Source: Kitasatospora sp040298565 (GTDB lineage: Bacteria > Actinomycetota > Actinomycetes > Streptomycetales > Streptomycetaceae). From it: 64,000 nucleotides of DNA. The notes under the pieces were generated by a model. The model searched no databases and was not told where the DNA came from. It was given only the letters and a program-made list of their open reading frames with translations. Position 1 is the stretch's first letter. Each line of letters begins with the position of its first letter. The translations under genes and the position numbers were made by a program. Positions 41,754 through 50,220 of this stretch are shown piece by piece. The stretch spans positions 1 to 64,000 of the forward strand of contig NZ_JBEPAK010000004.1 in NCBI RefSeq assembly GCF_040298565.1, in the 5' to 3' direction.

Positions 41754-42767
41754 ATGGACATCGGCCTCGTCCTGCAGACCGACCCGCCCGCCCGCCTGCT
41801 CATCGACCGGATGATCCGCGCCGAGCGGGCCGGGTTCAGCCACGGCTGGACCTTCGACTCCTGCGTGCTGTGGCAGGAGCCCTTCGTCATCTACAGCCGC
41901 ATCCTCGCCGAGACCGAGCGGCTGACCGTCGGCCCGATGGTCACCAACCCCTCCACCCGCACCTGGGAGGTCACCGCCTCCCTCTTCGCCACGCTCAACG
42001 ACATGTACGGCAACCGCACCGTCTGCGGCATCGGCCGCGGCGACTCCGCCATGCGGGTCGCCGGACGCCGGCCCGCCACCCTCGACCGGCTCTCCCACGC
42101 CATGCACGCCATCAAGGAGTTGGCCGAAGGGCGCACCGTCGAGGTGGACGGCACCGAGATGCACCTGCCCTGGGTGCGCCCCGGCGCCGCGCTGCCGGTG
42201 TGGATGGGCGCCTACGGGCCGAAGGCGCTCGCGCTGACCGGGCGCCAGGCCGACGGGTTCATCCTGCAGCTGGCCGACCCGTACCTCACCGAGTACATGG
42301 TCAAGGCCGTCCGCGCCGCTGCCGCCGACGCGGGCCGGGACCCGTCCTCGGTCACCGTGTGCGTCGCGGCACCCGCGTACATCACCGCCGACGACTCGCC
42401 CGACGCGCTCGCCCACGCCAGGGAGCAGTGCCGCTGGTTCGGCGGGATGGTCGGCAACCACGTCGCCGACCTGGTCGCGCACTACGGCGAGCACTCCGAC
42501 CTGGTGCCCGACGCGCTCACCGACTACATCAAGGACCGCCAGGGCTACGACTACAGCCACCACGGCCGGGCCGGGAACCCCGACACGGCCTTCGTCCCGG
42601 ACGGGATCGTCGACCGCTTCTGCCTGCTCGGCCCGGTGGAGGCCCACCGGGCCCGGCTGGCGGAGCTCCGCTCGCTGGGCGTCGACCAGTTCGCCGTCTA
42701 CGCCATGCACGACGCGGTCGAGAGCACCATCGACGCCTACGGGACGGACGTGATCCCCCACCTCTGA
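41754..42767 (+). CDS. LLM-class F420-dependent oxidoreductase (TIGR03842-like)
   Basis: 337 residues, luciferase-like TIM barrel. MDIGLVLQTDPPARLLIDRM, then LTVGPMVTNPSTRTWEVTAS, GIGRGDSAMRVAG and VWMGAYGPKALALTGRQADG. This subfamily is associated with hydantoin/pyrimidine utilisation gene sets, which agrees with its neighbours; the exact reaction is not known to me. ATG 41754 follows GGAG. The 3' end runs into a GATCC tandem-repeat array. Confidence 0.88.
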   Translation: MDIGLVLQTDPPARLLIDRMIRAERAGFSHGWTFDSCVLWQEPFVIYSRILAETERLTVGPMVTNPSTRTWEVTASLFATLNDMYGNRTVCGIGRGDSAMRVAGRRPATLDRLSHAMHAIKELAEGRTVEVDGTEMHLPWVRPGAALPVWMGAYGPKALALTGRQADGFILQLADPYLTEYMVKAVRAAAADAGRDPSSVTVCVAAPAYITADDSPDALAHAREQCRWFGGMVGNHVADLVAHYGEHSDLVPDALTDYIKDRQGYDYSHHGRAGNPDTAFVPDGIVDRFCLLGPVEAHRARLAELRSLGVDQFAVYAMHDAVESTIDAYGTDVIPHL

Positions 42768-42856
42768 TCCCCCACCTCTGATCCACCGCTTCCGATCCAC
42801 CACCGCCCGATCCGCCACCCGCCCGATCCGCCACCCGCCCGATCCGCCACCGCTGC
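42753..42856. repeat. seven-unit GATCC tandem repeat array
   Basis: Seven consecutive 14-16-base units each begin GATCC and contain CAC or CCACC: two GATCCCCCACCTCT, then GATCCACCGCTTCC, GATCCACCACCGCCC, two GATCCGCCACCCGCCC and a final GATCCGCCACCGCTG. The first unit holds the stop of the LLM oxidoreductase gene. No unique spacers, so not CRISPR. Confidence 0.85.
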
Positions 42857-42985
42857 TGTGCGGCCCCGCCACCGCCGGGCCGCCGCGGCCGGGCCGTCCC
42901 GTCCGGGCCGCCCCCGGAACGGCCCTTCCGCTGCTCCACCGAGTGCTCCATCCGCTGATCCCCGCGCATCAGACGGGAGTTGCCC

Positions 42986-44614
42986 ATGACCGACACCGCG
43001 ACCAGCGGCGGCAGACAGCTGCAGCACCCCGACGGCCGGGTCGAACTCGACCCGGCCGCCGGTGAGTTGCCCGCGAACGGTTTCACCAGCGAGGACCTGA
43101 GGCCGGTCCCGGTGCGACGGCGCACCTGGACCACCTACAACTTCCTGGCGCTCTGGGTCGGCATGGCCCACAACATCCCCTCCTGGACGCTGGCTTCGGG
43201 CCTGGTCGCGATCGGCATGGACTGGAAGCAGGCGGTGCTCACCATCGCACTCGCCAACCTGGTCGTGCTGGTCCCGATGCTGCTCACCGGCCACGCCGGC
43301 ACCAAGTACGGCATCCCGTTCCCGGTGTTCGCCCGGGCCTCCTTCGGGCTGCGCGGTGCCAACCTGCCCGCGCTCCTCCGGGCCGCGGTGGCCTGCGCCT
43401 GGTTCGGCATCCAGACCTGGATCGGCGGGGAGGGGATCTTCCTGCTGGCGGGCCGGCTGCTCGGCGAACGCTGGCGCACCGCAGCGGAATTCGGTGGCCA
43501 CCCGTGGACGCAGTGGCTGTCCTTCCTGGTGTTCTGGCTGATCGAGATGGTCATCATCGCCCGCGGGATGGAGGCGCTGCGGCGCTTCGAGAACTGGGCG
43601 GCGCCGTTCGTCGTCGTCGGCGCGCTGGCGCTGCTGGTGTGGATCTCCGTCAAGGCGGGCGGGCTGGGGCCGCTGCTCTCCCAGCCGTCGCGGCTCGGGT
43701 GGGGCGGCGGGTTCTGGAAGGTCTTCTTCCCGTCCCTGATGGGCATGATCGGCTTCTGGTCGACGCTGTCGCTGAACATCCCGGACTTCACCCGCTTCGG
43801 CGGCAGCCAGCGGGCCCAGATACGCGGGCAGGCGCTCGGCCTGCCGACCACGATGACGCTCTTCGCCCTGCTGTCGGTGCTGGTCACCTCGGGCTCCGAG
43901 GCGGTCTACGGAGTGCCGGTCTGGGACCCGATCGAGCTGGCGGCGAAGATGGAGAACCCGGCGGCCGTCCTGTTCGCGCTGTTGACGGTCCTGGTCGCGA
44001 CGCTGTCGGTGAACATCGCCGCGAACGTCGTCTCCCCGGCCTACGACCTGGCCAACCTGCTGCCCCGGTTCGTCAACTTCCGCACCGGGGCGTTGATCAC
44101 CGGGGTGGTCGGGATCGCGATCTTCCCGTGGAAGCTGATCGCCGACCCGCACGTGTACATCTTCGTCTGGCTGGGGGTCGTCGGCGGCCTGCTCGGCACG
44201 GTCGCCGGGGTGCTGATCGCGGACTACTGGGTCCTGCGCCGCACCCGGCTCCGACTCGCCGACCTCTACCGGCCGTTCGGCGCGTACTGGTACGCCGCCG
44301 GGTGGAACTGGCGGGCGGTCGTCGCGCTGCTGGTCGGCGGCCTGCTGGCGGTCGGCGGCTCGTACTCGGCCGTCGACGGGCACGGGGTCAAGCAGGGCCC
44401 GTTCCCGGTGGACGGGCTCGTTCCCGTCCTCAAGCCGCTCGCCGACTACGGCTGGGCGGTCGGCTTCGCGGCGGCCTCGGTGCTGTACCTGCTGCTCAGT
44501 GGGGTGCCGGGCGGCCGGCGGCGGGGACGGGGGCGGCACGCGGCGGATGCCGCCGGCCCGCGCCGGGGGGCTGTCGGGCGGGTGCCGGACGAGGCGCTGA
44601 CGGACGAGAGCTGA
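42986..44614 (+). CDS. NCS1-family nucleobase/hydantoin permease
   Basis: 542 residues, about twelve helices. NCS1 marks: TYNFLALWVGMAHNIPSWTL, GIPFPVFARASFGLRG, WFGIQTWIGGEGIF, and FWSTLSLNIPDFTRFGGSQ. Imports a pyrimidine, hydantoin or allantoin-like substrate with a cation, supplying the degradation enzymes upstream. ATG 42986 follows GGGAG. The C-terminal 30 residues are Arg/Ala-rich. Confidence 0.9.
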   Translation: MTDTATSGGRQLQHPDGRVELDPAAGELPANGFTSEDLRPVPVRRRTWTTYNFLALWVGMAHNIPSWTLASGLVAIGMDWKQAVLTIALANLVVLVPMLLTGHAGTKYGIPFPVFARASFGLRGANLPALLRAAVACAWFGIQTWIGGEGIFLLAGRLLGERWRTAAEFGGHPWTQWLSFLVFWLIEMVIIARGMEALRRFENWAAPFVVVGALALLVWISVKAGGLGPLLSQPSRLGWGGGFWKVFFPSLMGMIGFWSTLSLNIPDFTRFGGSQRAQIRGQALGLPTTMTLFALLSVLVTSGSEAVYGVPVWDPIELAAKMENPAAVLFALLTVLVATLSVNIAANVVSPAYDLANLLPRFVNFRTGALITGVVGIAIFPWKLIADPHVYIFVWLGVVGGLLGTVAGVLIADYWVLRRTRLRLADLYRPFGAYWYAAGWNWRAVVALLVGGLLAVGGSYSAVDGHGVKQGPFPVDGLVPVLKPLADYGWAVGFAAASVLYLLLSGVPGGRRRGRGRHAADAAGPRRGAVGRVPDEALTDES

Positions 44615-44636
44615 GCGCTCCGCCGGCGGGCCCTCG

Positions 44637-45887
44637 TCATCCGGCGGACGACGCACCCTTCTGCTCGACCGCGGCCAGGACCTTCGCGGCCCCGTCCTCG
44701 GCGGCGAGCGCCTCGGCGACGGCCCGGGCCCGGGCGCGGTAGCGGGGGTCGTCCACGGTCCGGCGGACCGCGGCGGCCAGCCTGGCGGGAGTGAGGGTGC
44801 GCAGCGGCACCGGACCGGGGGTGACGCCGAGCCCGGTCAGGCGGGCGGACCAGAAGGGGGCGTCGAGCTGGGCGGGCACCGGGACGGTCGGGGTGCCGGA
44901 GCGGAGGACGGCGGCCGTGGTGCCCGCACCCGCGTGGTGGACGACGGCGGCGGTGCGCGGGAACAGCCACTCGTGCGGGGTGTCGCCGATGGTCAGTACG
45001 GACTCCGAGTCCTCGGCGGCCAGCCCGCTCCAGCCGGACTGCAGCAGCACGCGCACCCGGGCGATCCGCGCGGCGGCGAGGACGGCCCGGGTGAGCCGCT
45101 CGGGCCCGGGCACGACCAGGCTGCCGAAGCCGACGAAGACCGGCGGCGGACCGGCGGCGAGGAACGCGAGCAACCGGGCGGGCGGCTGCCAGTCGGTGCG
45201 CTCGGGCGGCCACCAGTAGCCGGCCACGTCCAGTCGGGGGTGCCAGTCGCTGGGTCGGGGGACGACCCGTGGCGAGAAGCCGTGCAGCACGGCCTGGTCG
45301 CGCCGGGCGCGGGCGACGCTCAGCGGCGGCAGCCCGAGCTGTCGCCGCAGGGCGCGGACGGCCGGGGCGAACAACTGGTCGGTCGCGGCTTGGACGGCGT
45401 GCCCGGCGAGCAGGTTGCCGGGCCCGCCGAGTGACCGGGTGCCGGTGACGGCGGGGGCGAACTCGGCGGTGGGGGAGAGGGGTTGCAGGTGGAGCCCGAG
45501 GGTGGGGACGCCGGCCGCCTCGGCGGCCACCTGCCCGAGTGCGCCGGTGGTGCTCGTGGTGAGCAGCAGGTCGGTGCCGAGCGCCGTCGCCTCGGCGATG
45601 CCCTCGCCGAGGGCGGGCATGAACCTCCGGCCCAGCCGCAGGAGCTGCAGGACGGCCCGGGGCCCGCTGCCGGCCCGCAGCAGCCGCCGGCCTCCGGCCG
45701 AGGCGAGTTCGGCGCGCGGGTCGACCGGCAGCGGGCGGAACTCCAGCCCGGCGGCCCGCACCGACCCGGCGAAGGTGGCGTGGGTGGCGACGGCCACCTG
45801 ATGCCCGGCCGTGCGCAGGCGGGCACCGAGCCCGGTGAAGGGGTCGACGTCGCCCCGGGAGCCGGCGGCGGCGATCAGGATGCGCAT
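44637..45887 (-). CDS. UDP-glycosyltransferase-like protein (GT1/GT28 type)
   Basis: 416 residues. N-terminal acceptor domain MRILIAAAGSRGDVDPFTGLG with AGHQVAVATHATF; C-terminal donor-binding domain with VFVGFGSLV, PHEWLFPRTAAVVHHAGAGTTAAVLRSGTP and VPVPAQLDAPFW. Transfers a sugar to a small acceptor (MGT/sterol-glucosyltransferase type). A GATACT hexamer lies six bases before the ATG with no ribosome site. No other biosynthetic genes are nearby, so it may act in drug inactivation or lipid glycosylation. Confidence 0.87.
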   Translation of the reverse strand: MRILIAAAGSRGDVDPFTGLGARLRTAGHQVAVATHATFAGSVRAAGLEFRPLPVDPRAELASAGGRRLLRAGSGPRAVLQLLRLGRRFMPALGEGIAEATALGTDLLLTTSTTGALGQVAAEAAGVPTLGLHLQPLSPTAEFAPAVTGTRSLGGPGNLLAGHAVQAATDQLFAPAVRALRRQLGLPPLSVARARRDQAVLHGFSPRVVPRPSDWHPRLDVAGYWWPPERTDWQPPARLLAFLAAGPPPVFVGFGSLVVPGPERLTRAVLAAARIARVRVLLQSGWSGLAAEDSESVLTIGDTPHEWLFPRTAAVVHHAGAGTTAAVLRSGTPTVPVPAQLDAPFWSARLTGLGVTPGPVPLRTLTPARLAAAVRRTVDDPRYRARARAVAEALAAEDGAAKVLAAVEQKGASSAG

Positions 45888-46069
45888 GGCCGCAGTATCG
45901 CGACGCGGGCGGTCCGCCGGAAGAACGCCACGCGCGGACCGGTCGGCCGGGCACGGCCGGATCGCAGCACCCCGTCCGGGGCGGCGGAACCGGGCCGCGG
46001 ACGGCGGCGTCCTTCGGAGCAGAGCGCGCGGGACGGGGCCGCCGCGCCGTGGACGGGAGGGACGGACGG

Positions 46070-46336
46070 ATGAGCATCATCGCGTGGATCGTGCTGGGCC
46101 TGGTGGCGGGTGCCCTGGCCAAGCTGCTGCTGCCCGGGAGGGACCCGGGCGGTCTGATCGTGACGACCCTGATCGGCATCGCCGGTTCCTTCGTCGGCGG
46201 CTGGATCGCGTCGCACTTCCTGCACAGGTCGATCTCGGCGCGCTTCTTCGACGGTCCGACCTGGGTGTCGGCCATCGGCGGGGCGCTGGTGCTGCTGATC
46301 GCCTACCGGCTGGTCTTCGGCAACTCGCGGCGGTGA
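46070..46336 (+). CDS. GlsB/YeaQ/YmgE-family stress membrane protein
   Basis: 88 residues, three hydrophobic helices with the family pattern IVLGLVAGALAKLLLPGRDPGG, GIAGSFVGGWIA and ISAIGGAL-like end (VSAIGGALVLLIAYRL). Small transglycosylase-associated membrane protein linked to general stress; mechanism unknown. ATG 46070 has GGGAGGG upstream. Confidence 0.85.
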   Translation: MSIIAWIVLGLVAGALAKLLLPGRDPGGLIVTTLIGIAGSFVGGWIASHFLHRSISARFFDGPTWVSAIGGALVLLIAYRLVFGNSRR

Positions 46337-46361
46337 CGCCCCGGTTGCGGACCCCCTGACA

Positions 46362-46393
46362 GGGCCGGCCCCTTCGGGGGGAGGGGCCGGCCC
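46362..46393. terminator. bidirectional hairpin
   Basis: An 11-bp perfect stem (GGGCCGGCCCC 46362-46372 with GGGGCCGGCCC 46383-46393) between the GlsB-like gene and the convergent hydrolase gene. Confidence 0.75.
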
Positions 46394-46421
46394 GTACCTC
46401 CGACCTCCGGCGCAGGCCGGG

Positions 46422-47339
46422 TCAGGAGGAGGTCGACACCTCGGCGACCCAGTCCGGCAGTTCCTCGCGGGCGGCCAGCCAGGCCGACGGGACGTCGGCG
46501 AGCCCGGTGCGGGCGGCGACCACCCCGGCGGCGATGGCGCAGGTGGTGTCCGTGTCGCCGCCGCCCGCCACGGTGTGCCAGATCGCCTCGGGCAGCGAGT
46601 CCAGGTGCCCGGCGGCGGACCACAGGGCGAACGGGACGGTGTCGGGGGCGGAGATCAGGAGCCCGGAGCCGAGCACCGCGGCCGCGTGCCGGACGCTGGT
46701 GCGGTCGGGCATCCGGGCCGCGATCCGCAGGCCGGAGCGGACCTCGCTGTCCGGCAGCCGCCCGGCGATCTCGGTGAGCAGTTCCGCCCGACCGGGGGCG
46801 CGCCGGCCCCGGGTGCGGACGGCGAGCGCCGCCGCGAGCGCGACCGCCACCGCCCCGGCGACCGCCTCGGGGTGGAAGTGCGTGGTGAGTGCCTGGAGTT
46901 CGGCCTGCCGCACGGTCTCGTCCAGGTCGTCGGCGAACCAGGCGCCCAGCGGCGCCACCCGCATCGCGGCGCCGTTCCCGTACGACCCCTGGCCCTCGAA
47001 CTGGCTCGAGGTGATGGCGCGCCAGTCCCCGCCGGAGCCGATGCCGCGCAGCACCCGGTGCATCGCCGGACCGTAGTCGCGGTGGTACTCCCGGCCGTAC
47101 TCCGCGGCGAAGTCCCCGGCCAGCGCGTCCTGCCGGACCTCGCCCCAGGTGATCAGGTGGCGGACCAGGACGAGGGCCATCGCGGTGTCGTCGGTCCAGG
47201 GCCAGGGCGCCGGGCGGAGCGTGCGGACGGCCAGTGCGTCGGACAGCTCGTCGATCGGGACGGAGAACCACCGGTCGCCGAAGGCGTCGCCGAGGGCGAG
47301 CCCCTGCAGGCTGTCCAGGACCGGGCCGGCCGCTCGCAT
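46422..47339 (-). CDS. ADP-ribosylglycohydrolase-family protein
   Basis: 305 residues, all-helical DraG/ARH fold. Metal and ribose motifs: LQGLALGDAFGD, WTDDTAM, GNGAAMRVAPLG and GGDTDTTCAIAAG (the Asp/Thr residues bind the two Mg ions). Removes ADP-ribose from proteins or O-acetyl-ADP-ribose; target unknown. Start 47339 ATG (MRAAGPVLDS); GGAGGAT is close upstream. Confidence 0.9.
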   Translation of the reverse strand: MRAAGPVLDSLQGLALGDAFGDRWFSVPIDELSDALAVRTLRPAPWPWTDDTAMALVLVRHLITWGEVRQDALAGDFAAEYGREYHRDYGPAMHRVLRGIGSGGDWRAITSSQFEGQGSYGNGAAMRVAPLGAWFADDLDETVRQAELQALTTHFHPEAVAGAVAVALAAALAVRTRGRRAPGRAELLTEIAGRLPDSEVRSGLRIAARMPDRTSVRHAAAVLGSGLLISAPDTVPFALWSAAGHLDSLPEAIWHTVAGGGDTDTTCAIAAGVVAARTGLADVPSAWLAAREELPDWVAEVSTSS

Positions 47340-47448
47340 GTCATCCTCCAGGTGGGGTCGACGGTGTGCCCGCCGGTCTGCCCGGCGGACGGGGCTGCCG
47401 GCGACCGGATGCCACCCCGGCCGCCGTCAACGCGTGTGTGGCGTGGCG

Positions 47449-48036
47449 TCAGTTCCCCTTCAGGCCGCCCAGCACGAGCTTCCAGACGGCCTCGAAGCGC
47501 TCGTCGGCCGTCGGCTCGGACCAGGTGGACGCATAGGCCGGGTCGTGGAAGGGGGCGGTGGCATCGAAGACGGCGCGGGAGGTGGCGAGGACGTCGGTGG
47601 GCGCGAACTCCTCGCCGTCCACGCCGGCCTGGACGATCTGCGCGATCTGCCTGACCAGGGTGTCGATGTGCGCCGCGACGGTGCCGCTGTTCTCCGCCAC
47701 CAGCACCATGTAGGTGGCGAACAGCTCCGGGTCGTCGAGCGCCTTCCTCCGCTTGGCCGCGAACAGCGCGGTCAGCCAGCGCCTGAGGCGTTCGGCGGCG
47801 GCGCCGCCGTCGAGGGAGATCGTCTCCAGCTCGTGGTGCGCCTGGTCGAGCCAGCGCTGGGTGACCGCCTCGCGCAGGGCGGCCTTGCTGGGGAAGTGCC
47901 GGTAGACGCTGCTGTGGCTGACGCCGAGCTCGCGGGAGACGTCCACGACGGTGGCCTTGGCCGGGCCGAACCGCCGGAGGACGTCCTCCGCCGCGATCAG
48001 GATCTGCTCGGCGGTGAGTGCGGTGTCCGTGGTCAC
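47449..48036 (-). CDS. TetR-family transcriptional regulator
   Basis: 195 residues. Helix-turn-helix at about 10-55: ILIAAEDVLRRFGPAKATV, ELGVSHSSVYRHFPSKAALREAV; the remainder is the ligand-binding helical core. GTG 48036. It follows the aldo/keto reductase gene by 66 bases in the same direction, so the two are one unit, and a 26-bp palindrome upstream of the reductase is its likely operator. Confidence 0.88.
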   Translation of the reverse strand: MTTDTALTAEQILIAAEDVLRRFGPAKATVVDVSRELGVSHSSVYRHFPSKAALREAVTQRWLDQAHHELETISLDGGAAAERLRRWLTALFAAKRRKALDDPELFATYMVLVAENSGTVAAHIDTLVRQIAQIVQAGVDGEEFAPTDVLATSRAVFDATAPFHDPAYASTWSEPTADERFEAVWKLVLGGLKGN

Positions 48037-48102
48037 GGGGAGGGCCGTCCTTAGGGTCGTGCGGTCGGGTGGTGCTCGGGGTGGTGCTCGGTGCCGGACC
48101 GG

Positions 48103-49116
48103 TCAGCGCTCACTGTCCAGATGGGCCATCTGCGCGGCAGCGTACCGGTCGCCGGCGGCGGCACCGGCGGGCACGGCCGCCTCGATCGCGGCGAGGTCCT
48201 CCGTGGTCAGCGTGAGGTCCTGCGCGCCGAGCGCCTCGGTCAGGCGGTCCCGGCGGCGGGCGCCGACCAGCGGCACGATGTCCGCCCCGCGCGAGGCGAC
48301 CCAGGCGATGGCGACCTGGGCGACGCTCGCGTCCTTGGCGCCGGCGACCCGGCGCAGCGCTTCGACGAGCGCGAGGTTGTGGGTCAGGTTGTCGCCCTGG
48401 AAGCGGGGGCTGCGGCCGCGGAAGTCGGTCCCGTCGAGCGGACGCTCCGGGTTCCAGTGGCCGCTGAGCAGGCCGCGGGAGAGCACGCCGTACGCGGTGA
48501 CGCCGATGCCGAGTTCGCGGGCGGCGGGCAGCACGGTGTCCTCGATGGAGCGGGAGAGCAGCGAGTACTCGATCTGGAGGTCGCTGATCGGGTGGACGGC
48601 GGCGGCGCGGCGCAGGGTGTCGGCACCGACCTCGGACAGCCCGATGTGGCGGACGTAGCCGGCCTTCACCAGGTCGGCGATGGCGCCGACGGTCTCCTCG
48701 ATCGGGACCTTCGGGTCGAGGCGGGCCGGGCGGTAGACGTCGACGTGGTCGGTGCGCAGGCGGCGCAGGGTGTAGGCGAGCGCGGTCTTGGTGGCCGCCG
48801 GGCTCGCGTCGTAACCGAGCCACTGGCCGTGCGGGTCGCGCTGGGCGCCGAACTTCACGCTGATCTGCACGCTCTCGCGGTCGCGGCCGCGCAGCGCCTC
48901 GTGGATCAGCAGCTCGTTGTGGCCCATGCCGTAGAAGTCGCCGGTGTCGAGGAGGGTGATCCCGGCGTCCAGGGCGGCGTGGATGGTGGCGATGCTCTCC
49001 GCCTCGTCGGCCGGTCCGTACAGGTCGGACATGCCCATGCAGCCGAGGCCGAGGGCGGAGGTGACGAGCCCGGAGGTGCCGAGCGCGCGCTGTGCGGGAC
49101 GGGTGGTCGCAGCCAT
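48103..49116 (-). CDS. Aldo/keto reductase
   Basis: 337 residues, AKR (beta/alpha)8 barrel: LGLGCMGMSDLYG, DTGDFYGMGHNELL (Asp and Tyr of the tetrad), ISVKFG (Lys), and GLSEVGADTLRRA, with the C-terminal NADPH-binding VGARRRDRLTEAL. In the stretch RPARLDPKVPIEET the tetrad His expected in YYQHRVDP-type relatives is Ala, so catalysis may differ. Start ATG 49116 follows TGGAG. Regulated probably by the downstream TetR protein. Confidence 0.88.
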   Translation of the reverse strand: MAATTRPAQRALGTSGLVTSALGLGCMGMSDLYGPADEAESIATIHAALDAGITLLDTGDFYGMGHNELLIHEALRGRDRESVQISVKFGAQRDPHGQWLGYDASPAATKTALAYTLRRLRTDHVDVYRPARLDPKVPIEETVGAIADLVKAGYVRHIGLSEVGADTLRRAAAVHPISDLQIEYSLLSRSIEDTVLPAARELGIGVTAYGVLSRGLLSGHWNPERPLDGTDFRGRSPRFQGDNLTHNLALVEALRRVAGAKDASVAQVAIAWVASRGADIVPLVGARRRDRLTEALGAQDLTLTTEDLAAIEAAVPAGAAAGDRYAAAQMAHLDSER

Positions 49117-49193
49117 GAGTACTCCAGGGGCGGACGTGCGGCGCCGGGTGGCGCCGGGGCGGTGTGACTCCGGTCTCACCACTGTGACACACT

Positions 49194-49219
49194 GCGAACA
49201 GATTTCAAAGTCTGTTCGC
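49194..49219. promoter_or_regulatory. TetR operator palindrome
   Basis: GCGAACAGA (49194-49202) and TCTGTTCGC (49211-49219) are perfect nine-base arms around TTTCAAAG. On the minus strand a TTGAAA -35 in the centre is followed 16 bases on by CACAGT, a plausible -10 of the reductase gene, so repressor binding would cover the promoter. Confidence 0.6.
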
Positions 49220-49372
49220 TGTCGTTTGTCGGATGAACGTTGAAACCCGTCCCCGATCGGTGCCGCGCCGCCGCCCGGCGGGGGCCCGACTTCGAAGCTC
49301 CGCCTGCGGGGTCCGAGGACGGGCCCTAGCATCGAGCGGACCGGTCGGTGAACGGGTGAGGGGAGGGGGCCG

Positions 49373-49564
49373 GTGCGCAGAGGTCCGCTCGGCCGGTCGG
49401 GCCCCGACCGACCCCGGACCGCCGACCGCGAAGTCCTCTGCCGGGCCGCCGCCCTGGCCGCCGGCCCCGCGGTCACCAGCCCCGCAGACCTCGGCCCCGC
49501 GGTCACCAGCCCCGCAGACCTCGGCCCCGCCGCCACCGACCTCCAGCCCGAGGACGCCGCATGA
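49373..49564 (+). CDS. Small protein coupled to the orphan response regulator
   Basis: 63 residues from GTG 49373, with a strong GGAGGGGG ribosome site. It ends in an ATGA overlap with the response regulator. Its C-terminal half contains a ten-residue repeat (PAVTSPADLG twice, then PAATDLQPED) encoded by a 30-bp exact duplication. Not recognised. It could be a remnant or simply a translation-coupling ORF. Confidence 0.45.
   Translation: MRRGPLGRSGPDRPRTADREVLCRAAALAAGPAVTSPADLGPAVTSPADLGPAATDLQPEDAA
49471..49530. repeat. 30-bp exact tandem duplication
   Basis: The 30 bases at 49471-49500 (starting GGTCACCAGCCCCGCAGACC) are repeated exactly at 49501-49530 inside the small coupled ORF, keeping its frame. 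Confidence 0.85.
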
Positions 49565-50220
49565 TCCGCACGATGGTCGTCGACGACGACGCGCCGGTGC
49601 GTCTCGCCCTGGCCGACCGCCTCGCCCAGGACCCGTCCCTGACCGTGGTCGCCGAGGCCGCCGACGGGTTGCGGGCTGTGGAACTCGCCCGGGGCCGACG
49701 GATCGACGTCGCGCTGATGGACCTCCGGATGCCCGGGCTCGACGGCATCGCCGCCACCCGGCGGCTGCGCGAACTGCCCGACGGCCCGCGGGTCATCGTG
49801 CTCACCACCGCCGACCCGGACGAGTCCGTGTACCGGGCGCTCGCCGCCGGGGCCGACGGCTTCCTGCCCAAGGACACCCCGGCCGCCGAGCTCGCCCGGG
49901 CCGTCCACGTGGTCTGCGGCGGCCAGGAGATGCTGCACCCGGCCGCCGTGCTGCGGCTGATCGACCGCTACCACCGCGTCGCCGCGCCCGGGTCGGTCAC
50001 CGCCCGCAGCCGGATCGCCGGCCTCACCCCGCGCGAGACCGACGTGCTCCGCGAACTTGCCGACGGGCTGTCCAACGCCGAGATGGCGGGCGCGTTGGGC
50101 ATGCGGGAGTGCACCGTCAAGGCGCACGTCGGCCGGATCCTGACCGCGCTCGGTGTCGGCGACCGCGTCCGGGCCGCGCTGCTCGCGCGGGATGCCGGGC
50201 TGATCGCGGACGGCGTCTGA
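49561..50220 (+). CDS. Orphan NarL/LuxR response regulator
   Basis: 219 residues. Receiver MIRTMVVDDDAPVRLALADRL, Asp in VALMDLRMPGLDG near 53, Lys in GFLPKDTP; LuxR helix-turn-helix LTPRETDVLRELADGLSNAEMA to ECTVKAHVGRILTALGV. No histidine kinase adjoins it. ATG overlaps the stop of the small upstream ORF. Confidence 0.92.
   Translation: MIRTMVVDDDAPVRLALADRLAQDPSLTVVAEAADGLRAVELARGRRIDVALMDLRMPGLDGIAATRRLRELPDGPRVIVLTTADPDESVYRALAAGADGFLPKDTPAAELARAVHVVCGGQEMLHPAAVLRLIDRYHRVAAPGSVTARSRIAGLTPRETDVLRELADGLSNAEMAGALGMRECTVKAHVGRILTALGVGDRVRAALLARDAGLIADGV

Noticed and set aside
42753..42856. Possible CRISPR array
   Set aside because: Units are contiguous 14-16-mers without unique spacers, and no cas genes are near.
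44637..45887. Glycosyltransferase as part of an antibiotic cluster
   Set aside because: No polyketide, peptide synthetase, sugar or tailoring genes surround it.
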